From: Chenopodium formosanum
Lineage: Eukaryota; Streptophyta; Magnoliopsida; Caryophyllales; Amaranthaceae
Assembly: GCA_024500155.1 (NCBI GenBank)
Contig: CM044877.1
Location: 21,036,001 to 21,100,000, forward strand
DNA length: 64,000 nucleotides
Reading direction: 5' to 3'
The position numbers and the translations under genes are program-made. This document shows, in pieces, positions 12,020-22,927 of this stretch (within the stretch, counting starts at the first letter, position 1; the number at the start of each line of letters is the position of its first letter). The notes under the pieces are model-generated. The model made no database searches. It was given only the letters and a program-made list of their open reading frames with translations, and was not told the origin of the DNA.

Positions 12020-12945
12020 GTATGACTATGATTACGATGAAACCTTTACATTAGTCACGTTGAAAAGATCTATTAATATTTGAGTGATTTATACCTTATG
12101 AGATTTGGTAAATGGATTTCAAAACACTTTCTTGAAATTGTTCATGAAATAAGATTTATATATGATACAATCAAAAGTTTGAAAAAAATAATCCTAGGGA
12201 TGCATAAAAGATCCTTAATGGATTGAAGTTAGCATCAAGGAGTTATTGTTCTTAATTTTGTGAGTCAATCAAATCGTTTGAAGTTCTCATAAAACAAAGA
12301 AAAGGTCTTGTGTGTACAAGATGTTTAGTGGGAGCTATGAAGTCTTCTCGGTCTAGTATAAAGAGCAAATTATTCATTTCTTGAAGAGTCAAGTGATGGG
12401 TAGTGTATTTTGTATGAAAATTCTTGAAGAGGATGATTAGTACATTTGGGATTCAAGATCTATAGAGATAGGTCTCGAAGGAGTTTGGTTAAGAAGCTTA
12501 AATTGATAAGATTCTTATAAGGTTCAACATTATATTGAAAGGAGTTTCAATCCCATGTAACATGACACGTTGCTTAATGATTCAATGCTTTGAGAAAGGT
12601 TGATGAAATTAAGGTTTTGAGTGATGATCCTCATGCAATATGCAAAGGATGCATCATGCATGTCATAGACTATACTCGTCTATTTGATTCATGTGTTTTA
12701 AGAACAAGTGATGATAGATTTCAATCGAAATCCAATGTGATGTTGGAATACAAATTAGAAATTCCTAAGTTCCTTGTGTAAGGACGAAGGAAAATCCTTA
12801 GTGAATAGAGATGAATATGATTATAAAATTTAGAAATTGCAAAAATTCATGTTTATGAGAATGTCTCATGAACTCTACTTACTAAACCCCTTCCATGACA
12901 AAGGTATGAGAGTCATACTAAGATTCTTGGATTGTAGCAAGTTAT
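12020..12945 (+). pseudogene. copia RT and RNase H remnant
   Basis: Reading through stops and frame changes gives the copia RT series: DYDYDETFTLVT near 12025, a MIQ...EKNNPR block near 12160, LNGLKLASRSY near 12212 (relatives have SIYGLKQASRSW), VYK near 12312, then a SVF.MKIL block near 12400 and YTRL near 12671 (YTRP in relatives). A block at 12860-12930 matches the C-terminal DPLTKPLPQ ... YESHT ... LG motif. The catalytic YVDD motif is no longer intact. Presence and order of these blocks in the plus strand make the call secure even though no ORF survives. Confidence 0.75.
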
Positions 12946-13751
12946 GTAATTTGAGTTGTGTATGTTTTGAGAAAGCATGTCACATAAGTAATACATTAAC
13001 TTGCAGAATTATGTTTATCAATTGAAACAAAGTTTCAATCTTATTTAATTATGATTTTTTGATATTAAATAAAATGTCCAAAATATTTGTGGATTGATGG
13101 GCTCATCAGGTTGATGACCTGGTGAATGAAACCCCATAGGTGAACAAAATCCATATATTATTTAAGTTCCTATTTCAAAATCATTAAAATGGACATCAAT
13201 GATTTCAATAAATGGACTAGCATGTTAAGATTGATTGGATAGCGCAGTTTCATGGGCTATAGGAGCGTAGTGAAGCTCGGTCAATCACATGGGTATGCAT
13301 GAATGATGCATGATCGAACTATAGACCTACTTTGAAGTTCAAGTATAGAGCTTCCGGATATATTAGTGGATTCCTTTGACATGAGTGGAACATTAATTTC
13401 ATTCAATGGATGTTATGGCTGTGGTGCACTCAAATGTCTGCCCGTAACTGGAGATTATAAAAGGTGTTTCCCGGTTATTTCAGAAGCTTAGTGGGAGCTT
13501 TGGTTGCCACTAGATTGGATTGAATCTACCTATTTAATTAGGAATGTGTCTTGGCCCCTTGAAGAGGTAGAATTCAGAAAATGCATGGCCGTGCTCAAAT
13601 GCATTACATAGTAATCATTTGTTCTGTGAATATAACTCAGTTTTTCAAGAAAAGATTTGTAGACTAATATGATCACGACATGAGATGCAATCATATTATT
13701 AAATCAACACACATTGACTTAAGGAATTTGAATATTGCGCACTTGTCTCAG
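12946..13751 (+). other. 3' untranslated region of copia element 2
   Basis: A/T-rich sequence between the pol remnant and the polypurine tract; contains no ORF and nothing else that I recognise. Confidence 0.6.
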
Positions 13752-13764
13752 ACAAGTGGGAGAT
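13752..13764 (+). promoter_or_regulatory. polypurine tract of copia element 2
   Basis: ACAAGTGGGAGAT directly before TGAAGGAG; the AGTGGGAGATTG form is widespread at copia 3' LTR borders. Confidence 0.75.
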
Positions 13765-14550
13765 TGAAGGAGTTGTGTCTTCGATAAGTGCAATTACTAG
13801 ATATATCAAGGATCACTATTATGTAGATAATAAGTTCGTTCTCTTGGGGTGTCATCATCTGTTGCTAGACTATGAGAGATGATCTTTGGACTAGTCAAAT
13901 AGTCCAAAGCCTGCTAGAATGGATCCTATTAGGTCACACACAAGGGTATTGGGTTAAGCAAGTTAGAGGCCCATTAATGGGCCTTATGAGCATTTAACTA
14001 ATCATGAAATGGATTGGGCTAGCATAGTTAGATTGGAATTAGGTTTTGGGCTTTTGACATGGGCTCTTATTTAGAGATGAGATCTATAAATAAGATCCAT
14101 GCCTAGGGTTGCAAGTAAGCAGTCATAATTCACACATAGTGTATTTTGACATCAAGGTAACCAATCCCAAAACCCTAATTCCTCTCTCTAACTCACGGCT
14201 TTCTCTCTCCTCCCCTCGTCCGTACGGCCGGCCACCTTGGTGGCACGTATGGTGGTTCGTGGTGGCTCATGGTTGGTTCGTTGCTCTCTCTTCTCCGTAG
14301 AAGGTCAATTGAAGGGTTAAATTGCAACTAACTAGCATTAGTGGAGGTCTTAATCTGTGCCCGTGGACCAAGTAGAGGAATCACGCTTGGGGTTCTTTAT
14401 CTCCCAATGTTCTTGCTCGATCGCACGTGGAATCACGCTTCAAAGGTACAATTATATGTTCTTTATGTGTTATGCATTAGATCTTGGGATTAGGTACTGT
14501 ATGAATATGATTCATCTTTATTTCCGCTGCGTAGTACCTATAATCTCCTA
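13765..14550 (+). repeat. 3' LTR of copia element 2
   Basis: Starts TGAAGG after the polypurine tract and matches the 5' LTR from 13809 to the end AATCTCCTA. TATA-like TCTATAAATAAG near 14083. The junction continues TACA AACC, so the end could be 14550 or 14554. Confidence 0.88.
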
Positions 14551-14554
14551 TACA

Positions 14555-15190
14555 AACCTCCCACCCAAAACCACCTCTACCCACGCACCACCACTGCCAA
14601 TCTTAACCCAAAAAACCAGAAATTAAACCAAAATCAAAATTAACAGTACAAACCCCACAAAATTACCCACCAAAAACAAACCACAAAATCAACCCCAAAA
14701 TCAAAACGAAAATAAAACTGAAATTAAACAAAAATAAAACCCAAAATCAAAGCAAAAATAAAATTGAAATCATACTGAAATCAAACAAAAATCAACCCCA
14801 AAAATTAAACCCAAAATGAACATAAATAAAAAAAATTATAACATTCGAACATGAAAACTCATAAAATAGATCTAGAAAAACCCACAAAATACAGATCTAC
14901 AAAAAACCCACAACCCTCGAAATTCTAACAAAGTTAATGAGAACTAGAAACCAAACCCTAAAACAAAGGAATTCGAACAAAATATGTACGAAGTTTATGA
15001 AAACTGGAAAAAAATCAATGAAAACTCTATATCAAACCCAAAATTAACGAATTTGAACCAAAACTCAAACAAAAATAGAAAAAAAAACCTGTACAAAGCC
15101 AAACTAAAATCAATACATAAAAATCGAAAATAAACAAAAACAAACGAAATTTTCAAACAAAACAACATACCTTTACCAATACCTCTTCTT
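14555..15190. other. A/C-rich, G-poor tract without genes
   Basis: For about 600 bases the plus strand is almost only A, C and T, with phrases such as CCAAAATCAAAA and AAACCCACAAAA. No ORF is plausible. It may be non-coding interior of the CACTA-type element whose end is at 15905; that link is inference. Confidence 0.5.
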
Positions 15191-15194
15191 CTTT

Positions 15195-15254
15195 ATGGTC
15201 AAATTCGACCACAAAAACTCCAGATCCAGAATTTTATTGGTCGAATTTGACCAT
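15195..15254. repeat. 17-bp perfect inverted repeat with 26-base loop
   Basis: ATGGTCAAATTCGACCA at 15195-15211 is the exact reverse complement of TGGTCGAATTTGACCAT at 15238-15254; the stem-loop lies inside the putative CACTA element. Confidence 0.85.
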
Positions 15255-15303
15255 GAACACCAAACTTCGTTTGTTAATGAAAGTCCCTAGACCACTATTT
15301 GTT

Positions 15304-15513
15304 TAATGACGAAAATTTAAGAAAAAGAAAGAATGAAGAAGTGGAGAAAAGAAAGAAAGACAAAAGAAATAGAAGGAAAGGAGAAAGGAAAGAGAATGAG
15401 ATGGGGGCGTGAGAAAGAAATGAGGAAAGAGAAGGAGTAGAAATGAGGAAAGAGAAAGAGATGAGAAAAGCAGTGGAGATATGTGAGAAGAAAGAGAAAG
15501 GAAAAAGGAGAGA
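15304..15513. repeat. purine-rich (GA) tract
   Basis: About 210 bases almost without pyrimidines, made of GAAAGA/GAGAAA phrases. Frames through it on either strand are low-complexity and not credible genes. Confidence 0.8.
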
Positions 15514-15658
15514 GGAGCGGCGCTTCAACAAAGTAGGGTTAGGGTGCACCTGTTTTACACTTGTTAATTTAAAAAAAAGTACCACTTTTGCAACTGCTTT
15601 TAGCTGCCGCAAATTCCGATCGTTTCTAAGACGGTCGCAATTTTCAAAATTTGTGACC

Positions 15659-17119
15659 GTTATAAGCGGTCGCAAAGGAATTAATTTAATTTTGGCTTAT
15701 TTTTCACAGGTATTTAGTTTTACAAAAATGTTTAAATATATTTGCGACCCTTTAATACCCAAAAAACGGCCGCAAATCTGCTACCGTTTTGAAAACGATC
15801 GCAACTTTGCGACCACATAAAAACCGGTCGCAAATTTCAAAATTTGAGACCGTTTTAGTGACGGTCGTAGAAAAACGGCCGCAGTTTGACCGAATTTTAG
15901 TAGTGTTCCTCTGATCTTACTTGTTCGAGTACCTTAGGCGTATCTTGAGCATTTTAAAGTTGTTGGTAGGGGTCGGACATGATCGTCCGTCCACCTTTTT
16001 AGGCGGAATGCCTTGTCCAAATAGCCTGGTGCTCTTTGGGAGCTTAGCCAATTCGTTTAATCGGACAAAATGGGCCGAACAACTTTCTATTGGGCTGGGT
16101 GCCTTGATTAATATGACTGACATTTTCAAAGTACTTAGCCGGATTGTTATAAGCGGTCGCAAAGGAATTAATTTAATTTTGGCTTATTTTTCACAGGTAT
16201 TTAGTTTTACAAAAATGTTTAAATATATTTGCGACCCTTTAATACCCAAAAAACGGCCGCAAATCTGCTACCGTTTTGAAAACGGTCGCAACTTTGCGAC
16301 CACATAAAAACCGGTCGCAAATTTCAAAATTTGAGACCGTTTTAGTGACGGTCGTAGAAAAACGGCCGCAGTTTGACCGAATTTTAGTAGTGTTCCTCTG
16401 ATCTTACTTGTTCGAGTACCTTAGGCGTATCTTGAGCATTTTAAAGTTGTTGGTAGGGGTCGGACATGATCGTCCGTCCACCTTTTTAGGCGGAATGCCT
16501 TGTCCAAATAGCCTGGTGCTCTTTGGGAGCTTAGCCAATTCGTTTAATCGGACAAAATGGGCCGAACAACTTTCGATTGGGCTGGGTGCCTTGATTAATA
16601 TGACTGACATTTTCAAAGTACTTAGCCGGATTGTTATAAGCGGTCGCAAAGGAATTAATTTAATTTTGGCTTATTTTTCACAGGTATTTAGTTTTACAAA
16701 AATGTTTAAATATATTTGCGACCCTTTAATACCCAAAAAACGGCCGCAAATCTGCTACCGTTTTGAAAACGGTCGCAACTTTGCGACCACATAAAAACCG
16801 GTCGCAAATTTCAAAATTTGAGACCGTTTTAGTGACGGTCGTAGAAAAACGGCCGCAGTTTGACCGAATTTTAGTAGTGTTCCTCTGATCTTACTTGTTC
16901 GAGTACCTTAGGCGTATCTTGAGCATTTTAAAGTTGTTGGTAGGGGTCGGACATGATCGTCCGTCCACCTTTTTAGGCGGAATGCCTTGTCCAAATAGCC
17001 TGGTGCTCTTTGGGAGCTTAGCCAATTCGTTTAATCGGACAAAATGGGCCGAACAACTTTCGATTGGGCTGGGTGCCTTGATTAATATGACTGACATTTT
17101 CAAAGTACTTAGCCGGATT
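15659..17119 (+). repeat. 487-bp tandem repeat, three copies, of CACTA end plus flank
   Basis: Copies at 15659-16145, 16146-16632 and 16633-17119. Each holds 247 bp of the CACTA end and 240 bp of adjoining element A sequence. Copies 2 and 3 look identical; copy 1 differs at a couple of bases (e.g. CGATCGC for CGGTCGC near 15798, CTATTGG for CGATTGG near 16088). Each unit boundary is at GTTA; after copy 3 the flank runs on as GTTAGTCGG. Reading frames inside the copies are repeats of each other and not genes. Confidence 0.95.
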
Positions 17120-17397
17120 GTTAGTCGGATAGTAGAGGCCGAATGTCTTTTTCGTTGGCAATCAGCTGCGCTTCACTTTCTAAGAAAAGTGGTTCAACTT
17201 CCGAGGTAAATGCTGAGTTTGACGGGTGTTTATGACGCCCGTTTGAGTTCCGTCATAAAGGTCTTGACATTTACACAGATCCGTCAAAGAGGAGTTTTTA
17301 ACCGTTTGACCTCTAGGTTAAATTCTTTGAATGATAACCTTTTGACATTCTTTAGGCGAGAACGACATTTTACCATTTTACCCCTCTAAATTTTTCC

Positions 17398-17405
17398 TAT
17401 AAATA
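17398..17405 (+). promoter_or_regulatory. TATA box of the element A antisense gene
   Basis: TATAAATA about 470 bp before the first good ATG. A leader intron would bridge most of this distance: donor AAG|GTAACCG at 17633, acceptor CCTGCAG ending at 17864. Confidence 0.6.
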
Positions 17406-17870
17406 TCAAGGGTTTGACTTTCATTTTTTACTTTGGATTTCTTACTTTCTAGAGAGAAGTCAGAGCTTCTAGAGATAAAGTGATTTGTTGCGTTGAATCT
17501 TTGAGAGCCCCACCGTGTACTTTGAGTTTTTTGGCGAGCAGTTGAGTTTCAAGGCAAGTAGTTGAGTTTCCTGGTCAACTTTTCTTCCAAGCATGCATCT
17601 TCAAAGTTTTTCAACCTTCTACTCGAACGAAGGTAACCGAATGCTCTTCCCTTCTTCTTTAATTTTCTTTTCATTTTTTGCTTAATTTTTTCAAACAAGC
17701 CTCCTGGATCAACACTCGGCCTCGTCCGTTTCTCCTCATGAGGCCGTCTGTTCGCATGGGACTGAGGAATCTAGAGTGGACGGGGATAAGTCCTCGTCTT
17801 TATGGAGTGGGTCCATTTCTAGTGCGTACCAACTCACCCCACCTATTCTTCTGTGTCCCTGCAGCCGAAC

Positions 17871-20800
17871 ATGGCGCGTACGAGGCAAACACACGACCTT
17901 CATGTTGCCAGAAATCCAGATGGCAGCTTAGTCCAACTCTTGGCCTCCTATGACTCAAACAACACAGACGTGAAGACCACCACCTCAAACACAATTACAA
18001 ATACGACCTCTACTATTGACGGTAGTGCGTGCTCGGTGGTCGAGGTGACCACCTCTTTTGAGAAACGCCAGAATCAATTAGGCACCTCCACCTATGGGAG
18101 GAGTCCGAATGTAACCCGTGCTTTATTTACTAACTCGATCCTTGGAGCGGACGAGTTACTGACTTCTTTGCCCCGCTCTTCTCCTCGAACAGCCGCATGT
18201 CAATCTGACCAAAATTGGCCAGAGCAGTCATTGCACCACCACCGTATTCAATTTGGCCAAAATCGGCCACATTCCTCGACGGCCACTCGTGCACAATACC
18301 AAAATCAGCTAGGCTCTTCTAGCGCGGCTGGGCGAAATCCTCCTCCCGCCTTCTCTCATCACATCAGGTCGGCCAGACCTATAACTGGCATCATAATTGC
18401 TAAGCCGACTGACTCCCCTTGTAACGTTCCATCTGGAATTCACAGTTCTGGGATTGGGGAGAAAGACAAGGGCAAGGCCCCTTTAGTGCCCGAGGAACCT
18501 GGATCGGCCAAGCTAAGGCAGGGCTCGATTGGAGGGAGTTCCGCCGAGGCGGATGAGTTGGACAGGGTTCTGTCCCAAGACTTTGGTTCGGCAAGGACCC
18601 CCAAACCTCAACTGACCGAACAACAAGCCAAAAATCCTGTCGCTGAGGCAGAGGAAGAGGAAAATGACTTTAACAGCCCCTACGGTTGCATGATTGGGGA
18701 CGTAGCCCTAGGGTACCTCAATGACCGGTTTGAGGAATGAAGGGATTTATTAATGTTGGGGAAGGGCTTTTAGATAAGTCTTCCTCGGACCTCAGGGTAT
18801 GTTGCTGACTCTAACGACCCTACGGTTGACCGCCGAGGCTTTAATGTATATAGGGCGGCCTTAAAGGTTGGATCCGCTTCCCTCTTTACCCATTCGTTCA
18901 GGAGCTGCTGGAGGAATATTAAATTGCTATGGTTTAGCTTGCCCCGAATAGCTGGGCCAACATTTTTGGGTACTTGGTGACCTGTCTAAGGATGGGCTTC
19001 ACCCCCAACTTCCCAGTCTTCTATGCCATGCACAACATGGTGAAGCTGGATGCTAATTCGGACGGGTGGTTTTTCTTGAGCACCCGGTCGGAATACATGG
19101 TATGTCGGCACAAGTCATCCAAGTGGCGCGACTAGAAGTAGAGGTTCTACCTCATAAAGACGAAAGATAAGGAGTTCAACAAAAAGATGAACAATTTCAA
19201 CTTCTCTCCCATTTAGCTTGGACGAGGGGATCAATGACCAACTCGTCTCCCATTCAACCGGACCATGTTGTCGAGCTTAACTACTTCTCGGTCAAGCTGG
19301 AATTTAGAGGGGGACGCTGGGTACATGTTATTCCCAAGTGGATCCCCTTAGTGATCTGGCTAAGGGATCCCCTATTCATGTCCTCATTCGACCTGCTCCA
19401 AAACCATCCTCAAGGTTGACTCTTGCATCATGCATTAATAACTATATTTTTACTTGGAGAATTTTTCTAATTCCCATTTCCTTTTTACAGAGCAATCCAT
19501 GTCTCAACTTAATCTAGCTTAGAAAGGAGAGATGGACATGAACGAGTTTAACATGGAGCGCTATAAGCTCATGAGAGCTCAATACGAGGCAACAAAGGGG
19601 GTACGACAATTCTCTTTATTTCTTCCCTTTACCTTAAACTTTCTCTCTCTCTCTTTTTTTTTTATTCCGTCTGACCTGCTATGCTTTGAAGGACAATGCT
19701 TTTCAGTTAAGTCGGTCGCTGCATACATTTCACTCCTGGTCGAGTGGATTTGGATTGTAGGTTTCCTCTTACAACCCTACCCGGATAAGGCATAAATAAG
19801 CTTACATTTCACTCTTGGCCGAGTAACTTTGGATTGTACGTTCCTTCCTACAACCCTACTCGGACAGGGTATAAATAGGCTTCTGCCGAATGAATTTCTT
19901 TTCGAGCTTCTTTCCTTCAATGCTACTCAAAACGGAGGATTCAAACTGAACCTTTCTTGTTGTTTCAATCAGCTACCCCTAAGCCAGCGAGGAAGCGTTT
20001 GACACCTGCTTTGAAGGACGATGAGCCGTCCAAATCTCGCAAGGTTTCGGCGTCCAAAACGCCGACAACCAGAGTAGTCGCGGTTTGCGTCGGTGCAATT
20101 TAAAGGAGAACAACCCCAGCTGGTACTTAGTGGGGACTCCAAGCCCTCGAAGCCACCATTGTCCGAGGTATCTCAAAATGAGCCCATCCAGAAGGACAGG
20201 GGGGAAGTGACGACCCTGAACAACATGGACGGCCAAGACTCAACTCCGCATGTTGAGCATTTGGGAATTAAGCCTTCAGGTTCCCAAGCTAAAATAGAGT
20301 TACCGTCTCCGCCGAAGACGGGCGAGCAGCCTCAATCGACTCCTCTTCCTGAGTGGCGTCCGCAACCCCTCCATTTCTCAGAAGGTATTCATTCACTTTG
20401 TCCTTTTCCCTTCTAACTTTTTCCTTTTTAGAATTCTAACTTATCTTTGTTTTGTAGAAAATTCTAAGGATATGGACGTTCGACTCCCTAGGTCCTCTCT
20501 GACCGGGGCCGAACAAAAGGTCATCTTGGACGCTATTCAAAAGGCTGTCCCGGCCGAGACGCAAGACAGGTTCTGAGGGATCCATGATGGCACCTTGGTC
20601 CAATGATAAACATCTGCGTTGAGGGATAACTTAAGTCCTTTAGCAAATACTTAGCCAATTTTCTCCTTTACTAATTTTATAATTATCTTTTTCATTTGTC
20701 CGCAGCTTCTCCTTAGGCTCTTTGCCTTCCAAGACTGGCGTCCTCGACTGTGGTGCGAGATTCAGGCCGAGTGGGACGACCTAAAACGACTTTAAGACGA

Positions 20801-21477
20801 GAATACTGGCCTACTAGCCCTGGAAAAGCGCAATCATGAGACGACCATGAATGCCTTGTCCAAGAAGGCAACCCGGCAGAATGAGGACATCGTCAAGATT
20901 GGTGATGCTCTCAAACTAGAGAGGCTGGCAAACGAGGCTCTCACTAAGGAGAGGGATGAGGCGATTAATTTGGCTACCAGCAGGCAGAAGGCGCCGAGGC
21001 CTCTGAGAGGCTGAGGTTCGAGTTGGAGACCAACAGGGAGGCCTTGAACACAGATCTTCAGGCTACAAATGAGAGCAACCAAGAGGTCGAGCGGTTGTAA
21101 AAGGAGATAAAGGAGTTGAAAAATCAGCTAAGTGCTCCAAGGCCAATTCCTCCAGCCGACGTCATCCATATCGAACAGTCGGCCATTACCTGCCTCAAAA
21201 ATCTCTTTGAGGATGCCTTTGCAATGATGATGGAACCAGACGAGGTCGCTTATTAACATGAGCGGTTCACCAGAAGGCTAGACTTCCCACCATGAAGGTA
21301 GAGTGCGAGGTTGTAGACCTGCCTTTCTCTCCCTTTGTCGAATCTCCTTCCTACAGCGAAGGCAAAGCTGAGGGAGACGAGGAAGAGACGTCCGAGAATG
21401 AGGCCCCCCATGCTGATAATGCGGCCAATGCCAAGGCAGCCAATGCTGATTGCGGTGGTGATAATGCGGTCAAGTGA
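17871..21477 (+). pseudogene. element A antisense gene (aORF), multi-exon, decayed
   Basis: Plus-strand gene in a minus-strand element, the position of antisense ORFs in Retand-like elements. The start at 17871 (MARTRQTHDL, context AACATGG) follows the predicted leader-intron acceptor and matches the start of the element C counterpart (MARMKQT). The first exon (to 18740) is low-complexity, Ser/Pro/Gln-rich and acidic at its end. From 18800 to 19420 a decayed version of the 'putative gypsy type transposon' domain is read (e.g. GGFS/STRSEYM region near 19065-19100). Likely introns near 19600-19970 and 20384-20457. A coiled-coil segment (KIGDALKLERLANEALTKERDEA) lies near 20890-20965 and the acidic tail ends at 21477. 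Several stops; function unknown. Confidence 0.65.
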
Positions 21478-22775
21478 GGAGCCCTCTTCTGCAGCTTATT
21501 TAAGCTTTATGTCTTCAATTTTTTTTCTTTTTTCTACATTCGTTGAACAATTTTTTTTATTGCCGCTTGTTTTGAGCGGTCTTTTGTGAAGATATTTTGC
21601 CGCCTTCTGAGCGGTTTTTTTAATTATGCTTAATTTTCCACCTTCTGAGCTGTTTTTTTCATTTTCGTGCATAGAAATTTTATGCATTTTTTCTCTATAT
21701 ATGTATGCCTAATGCTTTTGCGTACGAATACTGGGGGTATGCCCCTTTATTCGGCGTTTTTCTAGTCAAAATACCGAGTGGTTTGATTAACTTAATAGAT
21801 TTTATACCTTGAAGGGTATGACCTCTAGTAAGTTAATCAAATTATATATAGTGATTGCCCTTGGACTAGGCGAACGCCGAATCAATCTTTAGGTATACGG
21901 TCGTTGTATTGGCTTTGGTTGAGTCGCCTGTTGAAGCTATCGCTCGGGCGGACCCATGAAATTCCAAGTATTACCTCAACTTGTAAATTCCTAGTTATTA
22001 GACTCATTCGCCTAGGGAAGTCTTTGCCCCAGACAGGCAACTTGTGCCTTAGACAAATTTTTTACTTCTCTTTTGGTCTTTTGTTTGACCAAGAGGGACC
22101 GAACAGTTAGATTGTCCCTTAGGCTGATTGGCCGAGTGGTTGAACAAAGTATGCCCTTGCTACACCTTGTAGTCGACATAATTTTTTACAATTAGGCTTG
22201 CGGTCGGGTGACTTGGCTAAGGCTGCCCTTGCTTTGGACACTACTTGGCCCTTGTAAGGTTGATGACCGAGTAGCCTTGATAGGAGAGCTTTAGTTAAGC
22301 GTTTCACTTGGCTGATGCAATTTTCCCTTTTTGTTAGGTGCATCATCTTTCAATTATGTGCGGCCGAGCCAATTTGATTTGTTGAACTCTCATTGAGTAT
22401 CTACTCGGCCTGCACTTCATGCCCCATTTTGAGAAGACCGAGTTGCTATGTTGGAGCAGCACTTGTTTCTCTTTTTCAAGCGGCTATTGTTCTTATCTTT
22501 TGGAGGCCGATCAGCATTTCCATGAGCCACCTTGTTATCGAATTTATTCGGCATTTAGATTATCTTTTGGTGGCCAATCAGCATTGATGTGAGCCACCTT
22601 GTTATTAAATTCATTTGGAATTTAGCTTAGCATTATAGACATGTAAAATTAGTAAAATAAAGAATTTATCAACAATGTTAGACTTTTCATTAATATTTGT
22701 TAAAAATTTACATTGTTGGTGGTCGTTTGGCTTTATTACATCATTCGGCCATAAAGGCTTAATAAAACCAGTTGG
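21478..22775. other. post-pol non-coding region of element A
   Basis: Lies between the end of the antisense gene and the pol stop, both pointing into it. It has repeated GCCGCCTTCTGAGCGG-like phrases (21555-21655) and many GCCGA/TCGGC words but no ORF that I would call. Confidence 0.55.
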
Positions 22776-22922
22776 TTATTCAGAATAAGATGCAAAAACA
22801 GGATGATAAACTTTAAACAAAATATATTTTTTCAAATTGTCCGTATTCCATGTTCAAGGAATAAAACGACTATCCAAGGATTCAAGACAATATGTTCCAT
22901 CCCTTACTTCTTCTCTGATTTG
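22776..22922 (-). pseudogene. element A integrase C-terminus, displaced by element B
   Basis: The minus-strand frame reads IREEVRDGTYCLE and TWNTDNLKKY, matching the C-terminus of element C integrase (YEEVRNDTYRLE, TWNVDNLKKY). Upstream residues ending NWEGPY are at 44387-44400, on the far side of element B. One in-frame stop (near 22847). The pol stop is TAA at 22776-22778. Confidence 0.88.
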
Positions 22923-22927
22923 GTAGG
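22923..22927. repeat. left target site duplication of element B (GTAGG)
   Basis: GTAGG directly before the LTR start; the same five bases directly follow the right LTR at 44382-44386. Confidence 0.95.

Larger units (their letters stand above)
6328..14550 (+). mobile_element. Decayed Ty1/copia element 2 with both LTRs
   Basis: Two direct repeats (about 6328-7071 and 13765-14550) are nearly identical along shared sequence. A tRNA-Met-type primer site (TGGTATTAGTTAGCC) follows the left LTR and a purine tract (ACAAGTGGGAGAT) precedes the right LTR. The interior has no long ORF, but copia RT and RNase H can be followed through stops and frameshifts at 12020-12945, fixing identity and orientation. 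No target duplication could be defined because the left LTR edge is replaced by an ATT repeat. Confidence 0.85.
15195..15905. mobile_element. CACTA (En/Spm)-type DNA transposon, one end
   Basis: The right end is ...GAATTTTAGTAGTG at 15905, whose reverse complement CACTACTAAAATTC is the classic CACTA terminus. Subterminal CGGTCGCAA / TTGCGACC / CGGCCGCA motifs recur in both orientations from about 15600 to 15890, as expected for transposase-binding repeats. No opposite CACTA terminus is found to the left, so the left limit given is only the start of the hairpin. No transposase is encoded; non-autonomous or truncated. Confidence 0.7.

Noticed and set aside
15295..15820. 126- and 125-residue frames on either strand
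   Set aside because: They translate the GA/CT tract (Ser/Phe or Lys/Glu runs).
15921..17209. Three near-identical 104-128-residue plus-strand frames
   Set aside because: They are the 487-bp tandem copies read through CACTA termini and flank; no domain, no codon bias, and the frame crosses a transposon end.
15906..22927. Treating 15906-22927 as an element separate from the 44.4-50.9 kb element
   Set aside because: The integrase frame and the GTAGG duplication join both sides of B; the antisense gene lies at the position and orientation expected from element C.
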